From: Pseudanabaena sp. Chao 1811
Lineage (GTDB): Bacteria > Cyanobacteriota > Cyanobacteriia > Pseudanabaenales > Pseudanabaenaceae
Assembly (NCBI RefSeq): GCF_027942295.1
Contig: NZ_CP101416.1
Coordinates: forward strand, 3,830,501 to 3,894,500
Reading direction: 5' to 3'
Length of the DNA stretch: 64,000 nt
Position numbers and translations under genes: made by a program. Of the stretch, positions 26,662 to 35,880 are shown one piece after another. Position 1 is the first letter of the stretch. Each line of letters opens with the position of its first letter. The notes under the pieces are model-generated. The model was not told the origin of the DNA. It searched no databases and saw only the letters and a list, made by a program, of their open reading frames with translations.

Positions 26662-26898
26662 ATGAGCGAGCCTAAAATTGTTGATAAGAAGCCTGTTGTA
26701 TTGGAACTAGAACCTAAAACCTATTATTGGTGTACCTGTGGAGCATCCACCAACCAGCCCTATTGTAACGGCGCTCATAAAGGAACAGAGTTTACGCCCC
26801 TTGCCTTTGAAGTGACAGAAACCAAGAAGGTTGCACTTTGTCTATGCAAGCATACGGGCAATGCTCCCTTCTGTGATGGCGCACATACCAAACTTTAA
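26662..26898 (+). CDS. CDGSH-type iron-sulfur protein
   Basis: A 78-residue protein with two CDGSH-like half motifs: CTCGASTNQPYCNGAHKG and CLCKHTGNAPFCDGAH, each giving the 3-Cys/1-His ligand set for a redox-active [2Fe-2S] cluster. Prokaryotic tandem CDGSH proteins of this size are known. GGAATAAGGG just upstream provides a ribosome site. It lies between HxlR and pirin genes, suggesting an oxidative or electrophile-response unit. Confidence 0.92.
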   Translation: MSEPKIVDKKPVVLELEPKTYYWCTCGASTNQPYCNGAHKGTEFTPLAFEVTETKKVALCLCKHTGNAPFCDGAHTKL

Positions 26899-26959
26899 CT
26901 TTTAACTTTATTGTCGATTGTCGGTATTTTGTACCCACAAATCAACTAGGAGAGAATCT

Positions 26960-27658
26960 ATGCTCACTATTCGGAAATCAGAAGAAAGAGGACATGCCAA
27001 TCATGGTTGGCTCGATAGTTATCACACCTTCTCCTTTGCGAACTACTACGATCCGCAGCATATGGCGTTTCGCTCACTGCGTGTAATTAATCAAGATGTG
27101 ATTGCTGGTGGTAAAGGATTTGGCACGCATCCCCACCGTGACATGGAAATCATTACCTATATGCTAGATGGAGCCTTAGAGCATAAGGACAGCATGGGTA
27201 ATGGCTCAATCATTCATGTTGGTGATGTGCAGAGAATGAGTGCAGGTACTGGGATTACCCATAGTGAGTTTAATCATTCATCGACAGAAACTGCTCATTT
27301 ATTGCAAATCTGGATTTTGCCCAATCAACAGAATGTCATGCCCAGCTATGAGCAAATTTCTTTCTCGCGAGAGGAGAAGCTAAATCAGTTAAGACTGATT
27401 GCTTCCCCTGACGGACGCGATCGCTCAGTGACGATCCATCAAGATGCAAATATATATGCCTCGATCCTTGAAGATGGCGCAGAGGTAACTCATCCAGTCA
27501 ATCCTAACCGCTATGCGTGGATACAGGTTGCTAGAGGGAATGTATTAGTTGGCGATCGCTTGCTCAATGCTGGTGATGCAATTTCTAGCGATCAAACTGG
27601 CGATTTGAAAATCACTAGTCAAGGTAATGCAGAAGTTCTCGTCTTCGATTTGGCATAA
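26960..27658 (+). CDS. Pirin family protein (YhhW-like)
   Basis: A 232-residue bicupin starting [20 protein letters not shown], chosen because a good AGGAGA site precedes it; an upstream GTG/TTG-type start at 26918 is less likely. The metal-binding His residues appear in [14 protein letters not shown] and [12 protein letters not shown]. Some relatives have quercetinase activity, others regulate enzymes. It follows the CDGSH gene by about 60 bases and is likely co-transcribed. Confidence 0.9.
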   Translation: MLTIRKSEERGHANHGWLDSYHTFSFANYYDPQHMAFRSLRVINQDVIAGGKGFGTHPHRDMEIITYMLDGALEHKDSMGNGSIIHVGDVQRMSAGTGITHSEFNHSSTETAHLLQIWILPNQQNVMPSYEQISFSREEKLNQLRLIASPDGRDRSVTIHQDANIYASILEDGAEVTHPVNPNRYAWIQVARGNVLVGDRLLNAGDAISSDQTGDLKITSQGNAEVLVFDLA

Positions 27659-27661
27659 ATA

Positions 27662-27704
27662 ACTTAAGATGAGGATGTTGCGCCACAGCATCCTCATCTT
27701 AAGT
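27662..27704. terminator. Hairpin between pirin and VanW genes
   Basis: ACTTAAGATGAGGATGTTG pairs with CAGCATCCTCATCTTAAGT (19 bp, one G-T pair) around CGCCA. It lies between the convergent ends and overlaps the VanW stop region. Confidence 0.8.
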
Positions 27705-28490
27705 CTTAATACAGGGCTGATAATGGCTCATGGCTTGATAATCAAGCTGCCATGTAGATGATGAATCTAACTCATGTTTGATATAGCGCGAAGTTTGCAC
27801 CACCCAACCCGATAGATATTGCGGATCGGGTGGATGGAGATGCTCAATAATCTGAGACTCAACTTTAACTTCCCAAGGTTTTGGGATAGCCCCCCAGAGA
27901 CTAGATTCAACTTTACGTTCTTGTTCTAATACGCGAAATCTTAGTTGTAAGGGAATGGAAGTATGGTTGCGAACTATTAAGTCTTTGTAGCCATTGGCTA
28001 CGGCAGCATCTTGCCCCAAGGGGTAAAACCTTGATTCTCCATAGGCATCAATGCTATGGCAATGTCTTTCTAAAATCTGACAGCCAGCATAAAGCAATGT
28101 ATTAAAAATATTGGTGGCAACTAAACATAAGCCACCACCCACATCGGTAAGTACCTGTCCACGCACAAACACTGGGGCATCTCGGAATCCATTGGATTTG
28201 GTGGGATTGCCAACGCGATCGCTAAAGCTAAAGATCTTATTGGGGGCAAAGTTCAGGCAGTCAATTCTCTGAGCAGCTAGTTGTAAGTTCCAAATTCGAT
28301 TAGATTTAATTTCCGTTGTGCCGCGATCGGGAATTAGAGTACTAGTTTCTATCCATTTATGGGGATATTGATCTGCATCATCGTGATTTTGCTGTCTAGC
28401 ATAATGAAAAGGATATCCCTTAGCTAGAGATTTAGCATATTTAAGGCTATTGCGAATTGGCTTTTTAAAAGTTTGCCAGACTTGCTGCAT
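27699..28490 (-). CDS. VanW family protein
   Basis: A 263-residue member of the VanW family, named from a vancomycin-resistance cluster but of unknown function. The core is visible as LAAQRIDCLNFAPNKIFSFS, GNPTKSNGFRDAPVFVRGQV, DVGGGLCLVATNIFNTLLYA and HCHSIDAYGESRFYPLGQDA. No signal peptide is evident. It stands alone; there are no resistance genes nearby, so no drug role should be inferred. Confidence 0.88.
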   Translation of the reverse strand: MQQVWQTFKKPIRNSLKYAKSLAKGYPFHYARQQNHDDADQYPHKWIETSTLIPDRGTTEIKSNRIWNLQLAAQRIDCLNFAPNKIFSFSDRVGNPTKSNGFRDAPVFVRGQVLTDVGGGLCLVATNIFNTLLYAGCQILERHCHSIDAYGESRFYPLGQDAAVANGYKDLIVRNHTSIPLQLRFRVLEQERKVESSLWGAIPKPWEVKVESQIIEHLHPPDPQYLSGWVVQTSRYIKHELDSSSTWQLDYQAMSHYQPCIKT

Positions 28491-28534
28491 ATCCTAAACT
28501 CTCATAGATCTAAAATATGAGGATAGGCAACATA

Positions 28535-28629
28535 TGTAGCGTTTCACAGTCCAGTGAAGTATGGGATTATTTCCCCGCCTTCGACGGGGAAACGCTCCTT
28601 TGTACCTCGCTTGATTGAAAAGCGTTATA
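28535..28629. repeat. Dispersed palindromic repeat, copy A
   Basis: Starts TGTAGCGTTTCACAGTCCAG, has a central hairpin TTTCCCCG-CCTTCGA-CGGGGAAA, and ends GATTGAAAAGCGTTATA. The ends AGCGTTT and AAAGCGTT are short inverted repeats. Related copies, one inverted and one partial, occur at 50938 and 41567. Confidence 0.65.
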
Positions 28630-28775
28630 TTAGCTGTTGCCAAGTATATTACAAAGAGAATAACGATGCTTTTCGCTGCCATTCTCTTCTTAGGTTGCAA
28701 GCAATGGCAGCTATATTGTTAATTTTCACATAATAGATCGCTTATGGCAAAAAACCGAAATGTTAAGATAGCTAT

Positions 28776-28826
28776 AAAAACAGAAGCAAGTTGCGGCGCT
28801 TAGCGCCGCAACTTGCTTCTGTTTTT
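28776..28826. repeat. 24-bp hairpin with TTA loop
   Basis: The left arm ends CAAGTTGCGGCGC, the loop is TTA, and the right arm is its exact complement ending in a T tract. It lies in the 500-base gap between VanW and murG, not directly after any gene. Confidence 0.8.
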
Positions 28827-28846
28827 TGACATAGCTGGCTACTGCT

Positions 28847-28883
28847 GATTGATGGTGCGGGGCAAAGCCTCGCACCATCAATC
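28847..28883. repeat. 17-bp hairpin with AAA loop
   Basis: GATTGATGGTGCGGGGC pairs with GCCTCGCACCATCAATC (one G-T pair) around AAA, 20 bases after the previous hairpin. The remaining sequence of the VanW-murG gap shows no gene; the murG promoter must lie in the last 110 bases. Confidence 0.75.
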
Positions 28884-28994
28884 TTTGTTTTTTATATTTG
28901 GAAAATTGCGATCAAATCGTTACAATACTCGCAGTGACGAATCCTTAATTCGTCATATCCAAATATTTGCAACATCTAGAGACTTGTAATAACT

Positions 28995-30119
28995 GTGGGC
29001 GCAACTAATCACACCGACAACCAACCGAATTTACAATCCTTAAAGAAACCTAAAATTGTATTAACAGGTGGTGGTACTGGTGGTCACGTTAGCCCCAATC
29101 TTGCTTTAATTCCTGCGCTCGAAGCTGATGGTTGGGAGATTTTTTATATCGGCTCTAGCAATGGCATTGAGAAGCAACTTGTTGCAGAAGTGGGACTTCC
29201 CTACTACGGCATCTCTTCAGGGAAATTGCGCCGTTATTTTTCTTGGCAGAACTTCATCGATCCTTTCAAAGTGATTAAAGGCATATTTGATGCTTTTTGG
29301 GCGATCGCGAAAATTAAGCCCCAAGTTGTCTTTTCTAAAGGCGGCTTTGTGACGGTTCCTGTGATCTTTGCGAGTTGGTTACAACGGATTCCTGTAATTA
29401 TCCATGAATCGGATTTTTCTTCAGGTTTAGCCAATCGCCTCTCACTTCCCTTTGCCACTAAGGTCTGTGTTACTTTCCCTGAAACCGCTAAGAAATTGGC
29501 GAAATATGGCTCTAAAGTGAAGCATACAGGATTGCCCATTCGTCCTGATATACGGAATGGCAATGCCGATAGAGGGAGATCTTTTTGTGGTATTTACGGA
29601 GACTTGCCAGTTCTATTTGTAGTAGGCGGTAGTACAGGCTCTGCCAAAATCAATCAGGCAGTGCGATCGGTTTTAGATACACTCACTCAAAAGTATCAGG
29701 TGGTTCATGCCTGCGGTAAGGGCAATCTTGATCCCAATCTCAAAGATCATCCGCGCTATTGTCAATTTGAATATTTAGGAACGGAACTGGCGGATGTGTT
29801 AGCACTGGCGGATTTAGTAGTATCCAGATCGGGCGCTAATGCCGTATTTGAGTTTCTGACTCTACGCAAGCCGAATTTGTTAATTCCTCTATCAAAATTA
29901 TCCAGTCGGGGTGATCAGATTCTGAATGCGAAGTCTTTCCAAGCGCGTGGCTATAGTGCTGTTCTCTTTGAAGAAGATTTAACTAGTGAGAGTTTATTAA
30001 CAGCGATCGCTGATTTAGATGCTCGTCGTGATGAATATATTCAAAATATGAACCAAAGCGAAGATGCCAATGCGATCGCCCAAATTGTAGAACTAGTTAA
30101 AGCTTTTTCCGAAAAATAA
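28995..30119 (+). CDS. murG: UDP-GlcNAc:lipid I GlcNAc transferase
   Basis: MurG adds GlcNAc to undecaprenyl-PP-MurNAc-pentapeptide to make lipid II on the cytoplasmic face of the membrane. The 374-residue protein has VLTGGGTGGHVSPNLALIPA at the N-terminus, HESDFSSGLANRL in the middle, and VVSRSGANAVFEFLTLRKPN plus GDQILNAKSFQARGYS in the donor-binding domain. The start is a GTG (VGATNHTDN), giving a short hydrophilic N-terminal extension. Its 3' end overlaps the convergent ClC gene by 23 bases. Confidence 0.96.
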   Translation: MGATNHTDNQPNLQSLKKPKIVLTGGGTGGHVSPNLALIPALEADGWEIFYIGSSNGIEKQLVAEVGLPYYGISSGKLRRYFSWQNFIDPFKVIKGIFDAFWAIAKIKPQVVFSKGGFVTVPVIFASWLQRIPVIIHESDFSSGLANRLSLPFATKVCVTFPETAKKLAKYGSKVKHTGLPIRPDIRNGNADRGRSFCGIYGDLPVLFVVGGSTGSAKINQAVRSVLDTLTQKYQVVHACGKGNLDPNLKDHPRYCQFEYLGTELADVLALADLVVSRSGANAVFEFLTLRKPNLLIPLSKLSSRGDQILNAKSFQARGYSAVLFEEDLTSESLLTAIADLDARRDEYIQNMNQSEDANAIAQIVELVKAFSEK

Positions 30120-32700
30120 TAATTGTCCTGTCACTATTGCGAGCGATCGCTTCAGGAATATTGCCATGAAGCATCTGTTGGAAAAAGTTTTCATGGCTTG
30201 CACCAAGCATAATCACATCGCTGCGTTGCTGATTGGCGAGATCGACGATCGCATCGGCGGTTGATTTGGCACAAACAGCAATTTGTCCTACGGAGAAACG
30301 CAAAGATTTATATAAGGATTCTGCATATTTTTCCATTTGACTAAATTCATAATCTTTATCGTTAGGAGAAAAGACTTGACAGAGATAAATTTCGGGATAG
30401 GGTGCAAGATTAATTAATGCAGGAAGTAGTAATAATGCATTTTCAGTATTGGAACTACCAGCAATAGGAATTAACCAACGATTGAAGGAAATATTTGGCT
30501 TCTTAAATTCCTGTTTAAAGGGATTAAATTTTTGGAGGCGATCGCTAAATTTCACTAGCATCACATCACAATTTGCCTGTTGTACTACCGCATCTACGAT
30601 ATCGCCGAGGATTCGCTGTGGTGATACGGACTTGCCATGCCAACCAATTACCAATAGATCATTGTTGCGATCACCAGCGACTTCTAAAATGGCTTGGCTG
30701 ATATCATGGGCAACTCGCACCTGTGTATGTAGAGAAACCTGTTTCAATTTCGCTGCCACAGTTGCCGTTTGCAAAAGTTCTAAACTAGGATTTAAATCGA
30801 CAGGGGTTTCCGATAGGGATAGATGGGATGCGAGGGTAATAATATGCAGACATTCTAATTCGTAGTTACGAGCGACCGCGATCGCTAAGCCAATTTCAAT
30901 TAAGTAGGGTGCTGTCTGGGGATTACTCAAGGGTAATAGCAGTCGTCCTTTGCCTGTGGCAGTACCCCGTCTCTGATAAACCAGATAGGAGGGTTTGGTA
31001 GTTTTAGGACTGACTCCCCGTAAGCGTTTAGCTTGAGCACGGAGAATATCGCTACGGGTAATAATCCCAACTAGTTTATGGCGATCGATCACTGGTAAAC
31101 GGGACAACTTGTAATAGGAAAGCAAATAGAGAACCTGAGATAGACTTTCCTCCGGACTGACGGTGATCGGTTTGGTAGTCATGATTTGAGAAATCTCTAT
31201 ATCTCGCGATAGCTTTCTCTCCTGCACTTTCACCAAATCCATTTGGGTGATGATGCCTACTAATTCATCATTGGCAACGACAGGAAAACCACGATGGCGC
31301 GATCGCCCAAAAAACTGCATCGCTTCATCGATGCTCATCTGCTCAGGTAATGTCTCCACTTGCCTCTGCATAACATCCGCCGCTCGCATTCCATTCCATA
31401 ATCCTTCGGTCACAATTTCCGTTTGCAGATAAATGCCCTTTAGCTCTAATAATCTTGTATACAGAGAGTGAGGCGCATATTTTTCTGAGCAGAGATAGGC
31501 AACCACGCTGGTAATCATCAAGGGCAAGATGATATTAAAATCCATCGTGATCTCAAATACAATCACAAAGGCTGTGATGGGAACCTTTGCCACTGCCCCA
31601 AAAAATGCTCCCATTCCCGAAAGTGAATAGGTCGCGAGAGTTCCGATGCCCAAGAAAGAATGCTCTAAATTTCCCACCAATGAACCTAGTGCTGCCCCCA
31701 AAATCAAACTCGGTACAAATAAGCCCCCTGGAGTCTCCGCGCTACAGGCAACCAGCGTCAAGATAAAGCGCACTACAAAGGCTCCTGCCGTAATTTGCCA
31801 GTCCGATTGACCCATCGCTAAAAATAGCTGTAAGCCAGAACTGTCACGAAAGTCAATGGGCAACATTGAGATCACGATTCCTGATACACAACCTGCGATC
31901 GCAATTCGCCACGACAATCCCATCCGAAAGGTTTTGCGATTCCATTTGGTTAAATTAATCACGCTGTTATTAAATAGCGCCGCAAACCAGCCAACTAGTA
32001 TGCCCAGCAGTAATAAAAATGGAATTTCTTGAGCCGAGAATTGCACCTGAGGAATGACTTGGCTCAAACCCTGTCCTGTCAAGATTCGCGAAACCACACC
32101 ACCAATAAACGAGGCAAGAATCGCTGTGCCTAAGGTCAAGCTAGAAACATCATGCAGCAATTCTTCGATCACAAATAGCACCCCTGCGATCGGCGCATTA
32201 AACCCTGCGGCGAGTCCTGCGGCGGCTCCTGCGGCGATTAATTGCCTTTGATATTCGGGCGAATTGGGAATCCATTGGCTCACCTGTCCTGCGATCGCTG
32301 CTCCAATCTGGACTGTCGGGCCCTGCCGACCAAGTGCTAACCCCGCACCCAGTGCCAAAATCGTGCTAGCCAGTTTGACAAGTGCTACACGAAAATTAAG
32401 AACAATGGGAATATACCCGAGGGCTGCCTTAACTTGGGGAATGCCACTACCTGAAGCTTCTGTAGCAAACTTCTCAATTAAGAATCCTGATAGAAATCCG
32501 CCAGTTAGTCCAATTAAAGGTAACGCGATCCATGCGGGTATTTCTTGGGCAATATGAACACGCCAACCGCCTAACCAGCCAATGCCCAGTTTTAAAACTA
32601 CCGCCGCTAAGCCTGCAATTAAACCAATTAAACAGGCTTCGGCAATGGCTAACCGTTTCGGATTCAACCATTTTTGTAATAAAGACACCAAAAATGCCAA
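30097..32700 (-). CDS. ClC-type anion channel/exchanger with CBS pair and UspA domains
   Basis: An 867-residue membrane protein. The ClC core (about residues 1-430) has the selectivity motifs GSGIPQ, GRQGPTVQIGAAI and GGLFVPSLILGA, with IEELLHD after the second. Two CBS motifs follow (MRAADVMQRQVETLPEQMSI and ISQIMTTKPITVSPEESLSQ), then about 300 residues with two universal-stress-protein-like halves (GTATGKGRLLLPLSNPQ; RWLIPIAGSSNTENALLLLP). The gating Glu of GREGP is Gln here. The soluble domains suggest control by nucleotides or stress. It overlaps murG tail to tail. Confidence 0.93.
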   Translation of the reverse strand: MAFLVSLLQKWLNPKRLAIAEACLIGLIAGLAAVVLKLGIGWLGGWRVHIAQEIPAWIALPLIGLTGGFLSGFLIEKFATEASGSGIPQVKAALGYIPIVLNFRVALVKLASTILALGAGLALGRQGPTVQIGAAIAGQVSQWIPNSPEYQRQLIAAGAAAGLAAGFNAPIAGVLFVIEELLHDVSSLTLGTAILASFIGGVVSRILTGQGLSQVIPQVQFSAQEIPFLLLLGILVGWFAALFNNSVINLTKWNRKTFRMGLSWRIAIAGCVSGIVISMLPIDFRDSSGLQLFLAMGQSDWQITAGAFVVRFILTLVACSAETPGGLFVPSLILGAALGSLVGNLEHSFLGIGTLATYSLSGMGAFFGAVAKVPITAFVIVFEITMDFNIILPLMITSVVAYLCSEKYAPHSLYTRLLELKGIYLQTEIVTEGLWNGMRAADVMQRQVETLPEQMSIDEAMQFFGRSRHRGFPVVANDELVGIITQMDLVKVQERKLSRDIEISQIMTTKPITVSPEESLSQVLYLLSYYKLSRLPVIDRHKLVGIITRSDILRAQAKRLRGVSPKTTKPSYLVYQRRGTATGKGRLLLPLSNPQTAPYLIEIGLAIAVARNYELECLHIITLASHLSLSETPVDLNPSLELLQTATVAAKLKQVSLHTQVRVAHDISQAILEVAGDRNNDLLVIGWHGKSVSPQRILGDIVDAVVQQANCDVMLVKFSDRLQKFNPFKQEFKKPNISFNRWLIPIAGSSNTENALLLLPALINLAPYPEIYLCQVFSPNDKDYEFSQMEKYAESLYKSLRFSVGQIAVCAKSTADAIVDLANQQRSDVIMLGASHENFFQQMLHGNIPEAIARNSDRTIIIFRKKL

Positions 32701-32751
32701 GGGATTAATTAGGGAATAATGATATTTCTGTTGCGGCTTTATTGAACAGCT

Positions 32752-34092
32752 TTATTCATGAGAGTGAACCAGTTTTAAAGCATCACTAGAGCCAACTACC
32801 GAAATTGCAGGAGTCGTAAAATACTTTTGCGCCACATTTTGGACATCAGATTCGGTTACTGCCTCGATCGATTCGACAAATTTGCGATCGAATTCTAAAC
32901 CTAAGCCCATCACTTCGTACCAACCGTAAACTTGAGCGATTTGGCTATTAGTTTGCTTACCAAGGGCATATTGTCCGAGTAACTTGCTTTTGCAAGTGCT
33001 TAGTTCTTCAGTAGTAAGCGGAGTATGGGCTAAGCGTTCGCATTCATGGCGCAAACCTGCGAGAGCCGTGCCTGTATTGTGAGAGGCCGTGCCCATATAG
33101 GCGACAAATTGCGAGGTTTCTAAACGGGTGGGATAAAAAGCGGAAACTTCGTAGGCAAGTCCACGCTTTTCACGTAATTCCACAAAGAGACGACTCGATA
33201 AACCATTCCCTAAATAGGTGGAAATAATTTTGATGGCGGCATAGTCGGGGGAATGTACCGATGGCGCAGGATAGCCGATCATCACGATCGCCTGTTGTGT
33301 GTCCTGTTGATGGGTGACTAATAGGGGCTGAAAATTGGGGGCAGGGGTAGTAATTACAGTAGATTGAGGGGATTGCCAATCACCAAAGGCTTCTTCGACA
33401 AGGGCGATCGCCTGTGCAGAGGAAATCTTACCCGCAATACTTACTACCATTTGATCAGGGCGTAGATGCTGGTGGTGAAAATCAACTAAATCTTCACGGG
33501 TAATGGTACTGACACTCGCCTCAGTACCTAAGCTGGAAAACCCATAGGGATGATCGCCATACATCAAATGTTGTAAGCGATCGTAGGCAATCGTAAAGGG
33601 GCGCTCCTGCTGCGATCGGATTGATTGAATCGTCAAGCGTCTTTCGAGATCAAGTTCACTGCTGGGAAAACTTGGCGATCGCAAAATTTCCGAGCCTAAG
33701 AGCAACATGTCATGAAAATCTGAAGTGATGGTTTTCAATGACAGTACAAAATAATCGCTGGAAGCTTCAGTCCCTAACGAAGCGCCGATTGATTCGACTT
33801 GCTCCGCAATTTCTAAGGAAGAATAGCGCTCTGTCCCGCGTGTCAGTAGTGAGGATGCTAAATGAGTAAGTCCAGATTTTGCTGGAGTTTCCACACGCTC
33901 ACCACCTGCAAAAAAGCAACGCGCTGCAATGATGTCAGCAGTCGGATTTTCGGTGACTAAGACGACGATGCCATTAGATAGCACCAAGCGATCGCTAATT
34001 CGTTGTGAGACTGCTAGTGACAAATCTTTCACCCACTTAATAAAAACTGATAGGAGGTGACGCAAAGCACCACCTCCTAATAAATATCTCAC
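32752..34092 (-). CDS. M16 peptidase-like subunit lacking the zinc motif
   Basis: A 446-residue insulinase-family (M16) protein. Where the active subunit has HxxEH this protein reads KSGLTHLASSLLTRGTERYS, so the catalytic Glu and second His are missing. Other family features remain, such as RQQERPFTIAYDRLQHLMYG-like text near residue 165 and LRPDQMVVSIAGKISSAQAI. It is probably the regulatory partner of the active M16 protein encoded just upstream, as in two-chain M16B peptidases. An internal start near residue 24 would also fit. Confidence 0.88.
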   Translation of the reverse strand: MRYLLGGGALRHLLSVFIKWVKDLSLAVSQRISDRLVLSNGIVVLVTENPTADIIAARCFFAGGERVETPAKSGLTHLASSLLTRGTERYSSLEIAEQVESIGASLGTEASSDYFVLSLKTITSDFHDMLLLGSEILRSPSFPSSELDLERRLTIQSIRSQQERPFTIAYDRLQHLMYGDHPYGFSSLGTEASVSTITREDLVDFHHQHLRPDQMVVSIAGKISSAQAIALVEEAFGDWQSPQSTVITTPAPNFQPLLVTHQQDTQQAIVMIGYPAPSVHSPDYAAIKIISTYLGNGLSSRLFVELREKRGLAYEVSAFYPTRLETSQFVAYMGTASHNTGTALAGLRHECERLAHTPLTTEELSTCKSKLLGQYALGKQTNSQIAQVYGWYEVMGLGLEFDRKFVESIEAVTESDVQNVAQKYFTTPAISVVGSSDALKLVHSHE

Positions 34093-34149
34093 AAATTCAC
34101 TGAATATGGCGGAAATCCATCTTTACGGCGATTTTTGCTCCAATCTTGA

Positions 34150-34289
34150 ATAATACTTGTGACGCACCCCTCATCCCCCAACCCCTTCTCCCGCAGGAGA
34201 TGGGGAGTAAGATTTTTTTTGTTCCCATCTCCTGCGGGAGAGGGGCTAGGGGTGAGGGCAAAGAGTACTTTGGTGTGTCAAGTATTATG
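34150..34289. repeat. MITE-like element with terminal inverted repeats
   Basis: The ends ATAATACTTGTGACGCACC and GGTGTGTCAAGTATTAT are inverted copies, and the interior is a long inverted repeat (CTTCTCCCGCAGGAGATGGG against CCCATCTCCTGCGGGAGAGG) around a T-rich loop. About 140 bases, no coding capacity. It separates the two M16 genes and may terminate or stabilise their transcript. Confidence 0.75.
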
Positions 34290-34306
34290 AAATACCTAAA
34301 AGATTG

Positions 34307-35623
34307 TTAGGCAGGAACGGCACAGGTAACGATGTAATTTTCGAGGGACAGATATTTTTTGACTAGATTTTGTAAATCCGATGGCTTTACCTTGCGAATG
34401 ATTTTACAGTAGGCATTTGACCAATCCGTACATAGCTCCTCACAACCTAGCAAGCTGTGATATCCCAAAAAATTAGCTAACTGACTTGGTGACTCCAACG
34501 CAAAGATGAATTGATTGCAGAGCGATCGCTTAGCTTTATTAAGTTCTGCCTCAGCGATCGGATGATTTTGTAAATCTTTCACCTGTTGGATAATTTTATG
34601 CTCCACCAATTCCAAATTTTCCGCATCTAAATATGCCGAAATGGTAAATAGGGCAGCTTCTTGCTGCAATGCAAAGCTACCAGCAATGTCCTGTACCAAA
34701 TCTGACTCCTCTAGCAATTCCCGCACTAAACGCGCTGATCGCCCCTCGGTCAAAATCATCGTCACCAACTCAAGCTGAATTGCATCCTCTAAATTAGCAA
34801 CACTTGTACCCATCCATGCCATATTCAAGCGGCTATGCTGCACCATCGGCAGGCTAATTGTGTCACGGCGCATGGTTGGTGTTGGCAAATTTTGAACAGG
34901 ATTAGCACCATTAGAGATGTTGCTCAAAATATTTTTAGGAATATTGCGCGAAAAAGTATTCCGAGTAAAAGCTGCGTCTACAATTTTGATTGCTTCCTCA
35001 CGAGTTACGGCTCCTGCGATCGCCACAGTCATATTTTCGGGACGATAGTAGGTCTGATGATATTCCCGCATTTGCGTAGCGGTGATCCCAGAAACTACTG
35101 CTTCAGTACCCAAGACCGAACGGCTATAAACATGATCACCATAGGCAGTTTCCATGAGGTGCTGATAGGCAATCCAGTCAGGATCGTCCATCGCTTGGCG
35201 CAATTCCTCAAGTACGACTAAACGCTCTTGCTCCAACTCCTGCTCATCGATCTTTGCTTCTAGCAACATTTGCGAGAGATAGGGCAAGGCGATCGCAAAG
35301 CGACTAGCCGCTACCGTAAAGTTGTAATGGGCGTAGTCTAGACTTGTTGCCGCATTAGAAGTCCCCCCTTCAGACTCGATGACCAGATCAAATTCGCCCG
35401 CCGCGATCGCCTCAGTCCCCTTAAAAATCATATGCTCTAGGAAATGTGCCATACCTAGAGAGCTTGCGGGATCACTTGTTGCTCCTGCCTTTACCCACAC
35501 ATCAACGCTCACAACTGCGGATGCTGACATCTCCTGATGCACGAGGGTAATTCCATTTCCCAACTTTAGAAAAGTAGCTTGGGGAGAGACTTTTGCTGCT
35601 ATGCGATCGCAGGTAATTGGCAC
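34307..35623 (-). CDS. M16 family zinc peptidase, active subunit
   Basis: A 438-residue insulinase-family protease. The inverted zinc motif is intact in LGMAHFLEHMIFKGTEAIAA (HFLEH), with the downstream glutamate in the segment DLVIESEGGTSNAATSLDYA. LEELRQAMDDPDWIAYQHLM and YYRPENMTVAIAGAVTREEA are typical of the M16B processing-peptidase group. Its probable partner, lacking the zinc motif, is encoded downstream on the same strand. No signal peptide is seen, so it may act in the cytosol. Confidence 0.93.
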   Translation of the reverse strand: MPITCDRIAAKVSPQATFLKLGNGITLVHQEMSASAVVSVDVWVKAGATSDPASSLGMAHFLEHMIFKGTEAIAAGEFDLVIESEGGTSNAATSLDYAHYNFTVAASRFAIALPYLSQMLLEAKIDEQELEQERLVVLEELRQAMDDPDWIAYQHLMETAYGDHVYSRSVLGTEAVVSGITATQMREYHQTYYRPENMTVAIAGAVTREEAIKIVDAAFTRNTFSRNIPKNILSNISNGANPVQNLPTPTMRRDTISLPMVQHSRLNMAWMGTSVANLEDAIQLELVTMILTEGRSARLVRELLEESDLVQDIAGSFALQQEAALFTISAYLDAENLELVEHKIIQQVKDLQNHPIAEAELNKAKRSLCNQFIFALESPSQLANFLGYHSLLGCEELCTDWSNAYCKIIRKVKPSDLQNLVKKYLSLENYIVTCAVPA

Positions 35624-35880
35624 AATAATTATTTATTAAAAAATGCTGATAATTTCATTATGAAGCGTATTTACAATTACATAGTGTTTAATGCTACATA
35701 ATTCGCAACATTATTTTGCACCCAGACTTTATAGCTGTCGTCGCTTGATATTAGGCAAAAGCAAACCATCCAGACATAGCATTACAAAAGATAAAAGAAG
35801 TTGATTTGCACGATCTCCCATCTCTTGGGTAAATTTACAAGCCAAAATTACGATATACACAATCTCAAACTTAATGAATT

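Noticed and set aside
27699-28490. Vancomycin resistance role for the VanW-family gene
   Set aside because: VanW is common in bacteria without resistance clusters and no van ligase or sensor genes are near.
28494-28700. A 68-residue minus-strand frame upstream of VanW
   Set aside because: Most of it is translated from the dispersed palindromic repeat (copy A), it has no family likeness, and composition is unlike the neighbouring genes.
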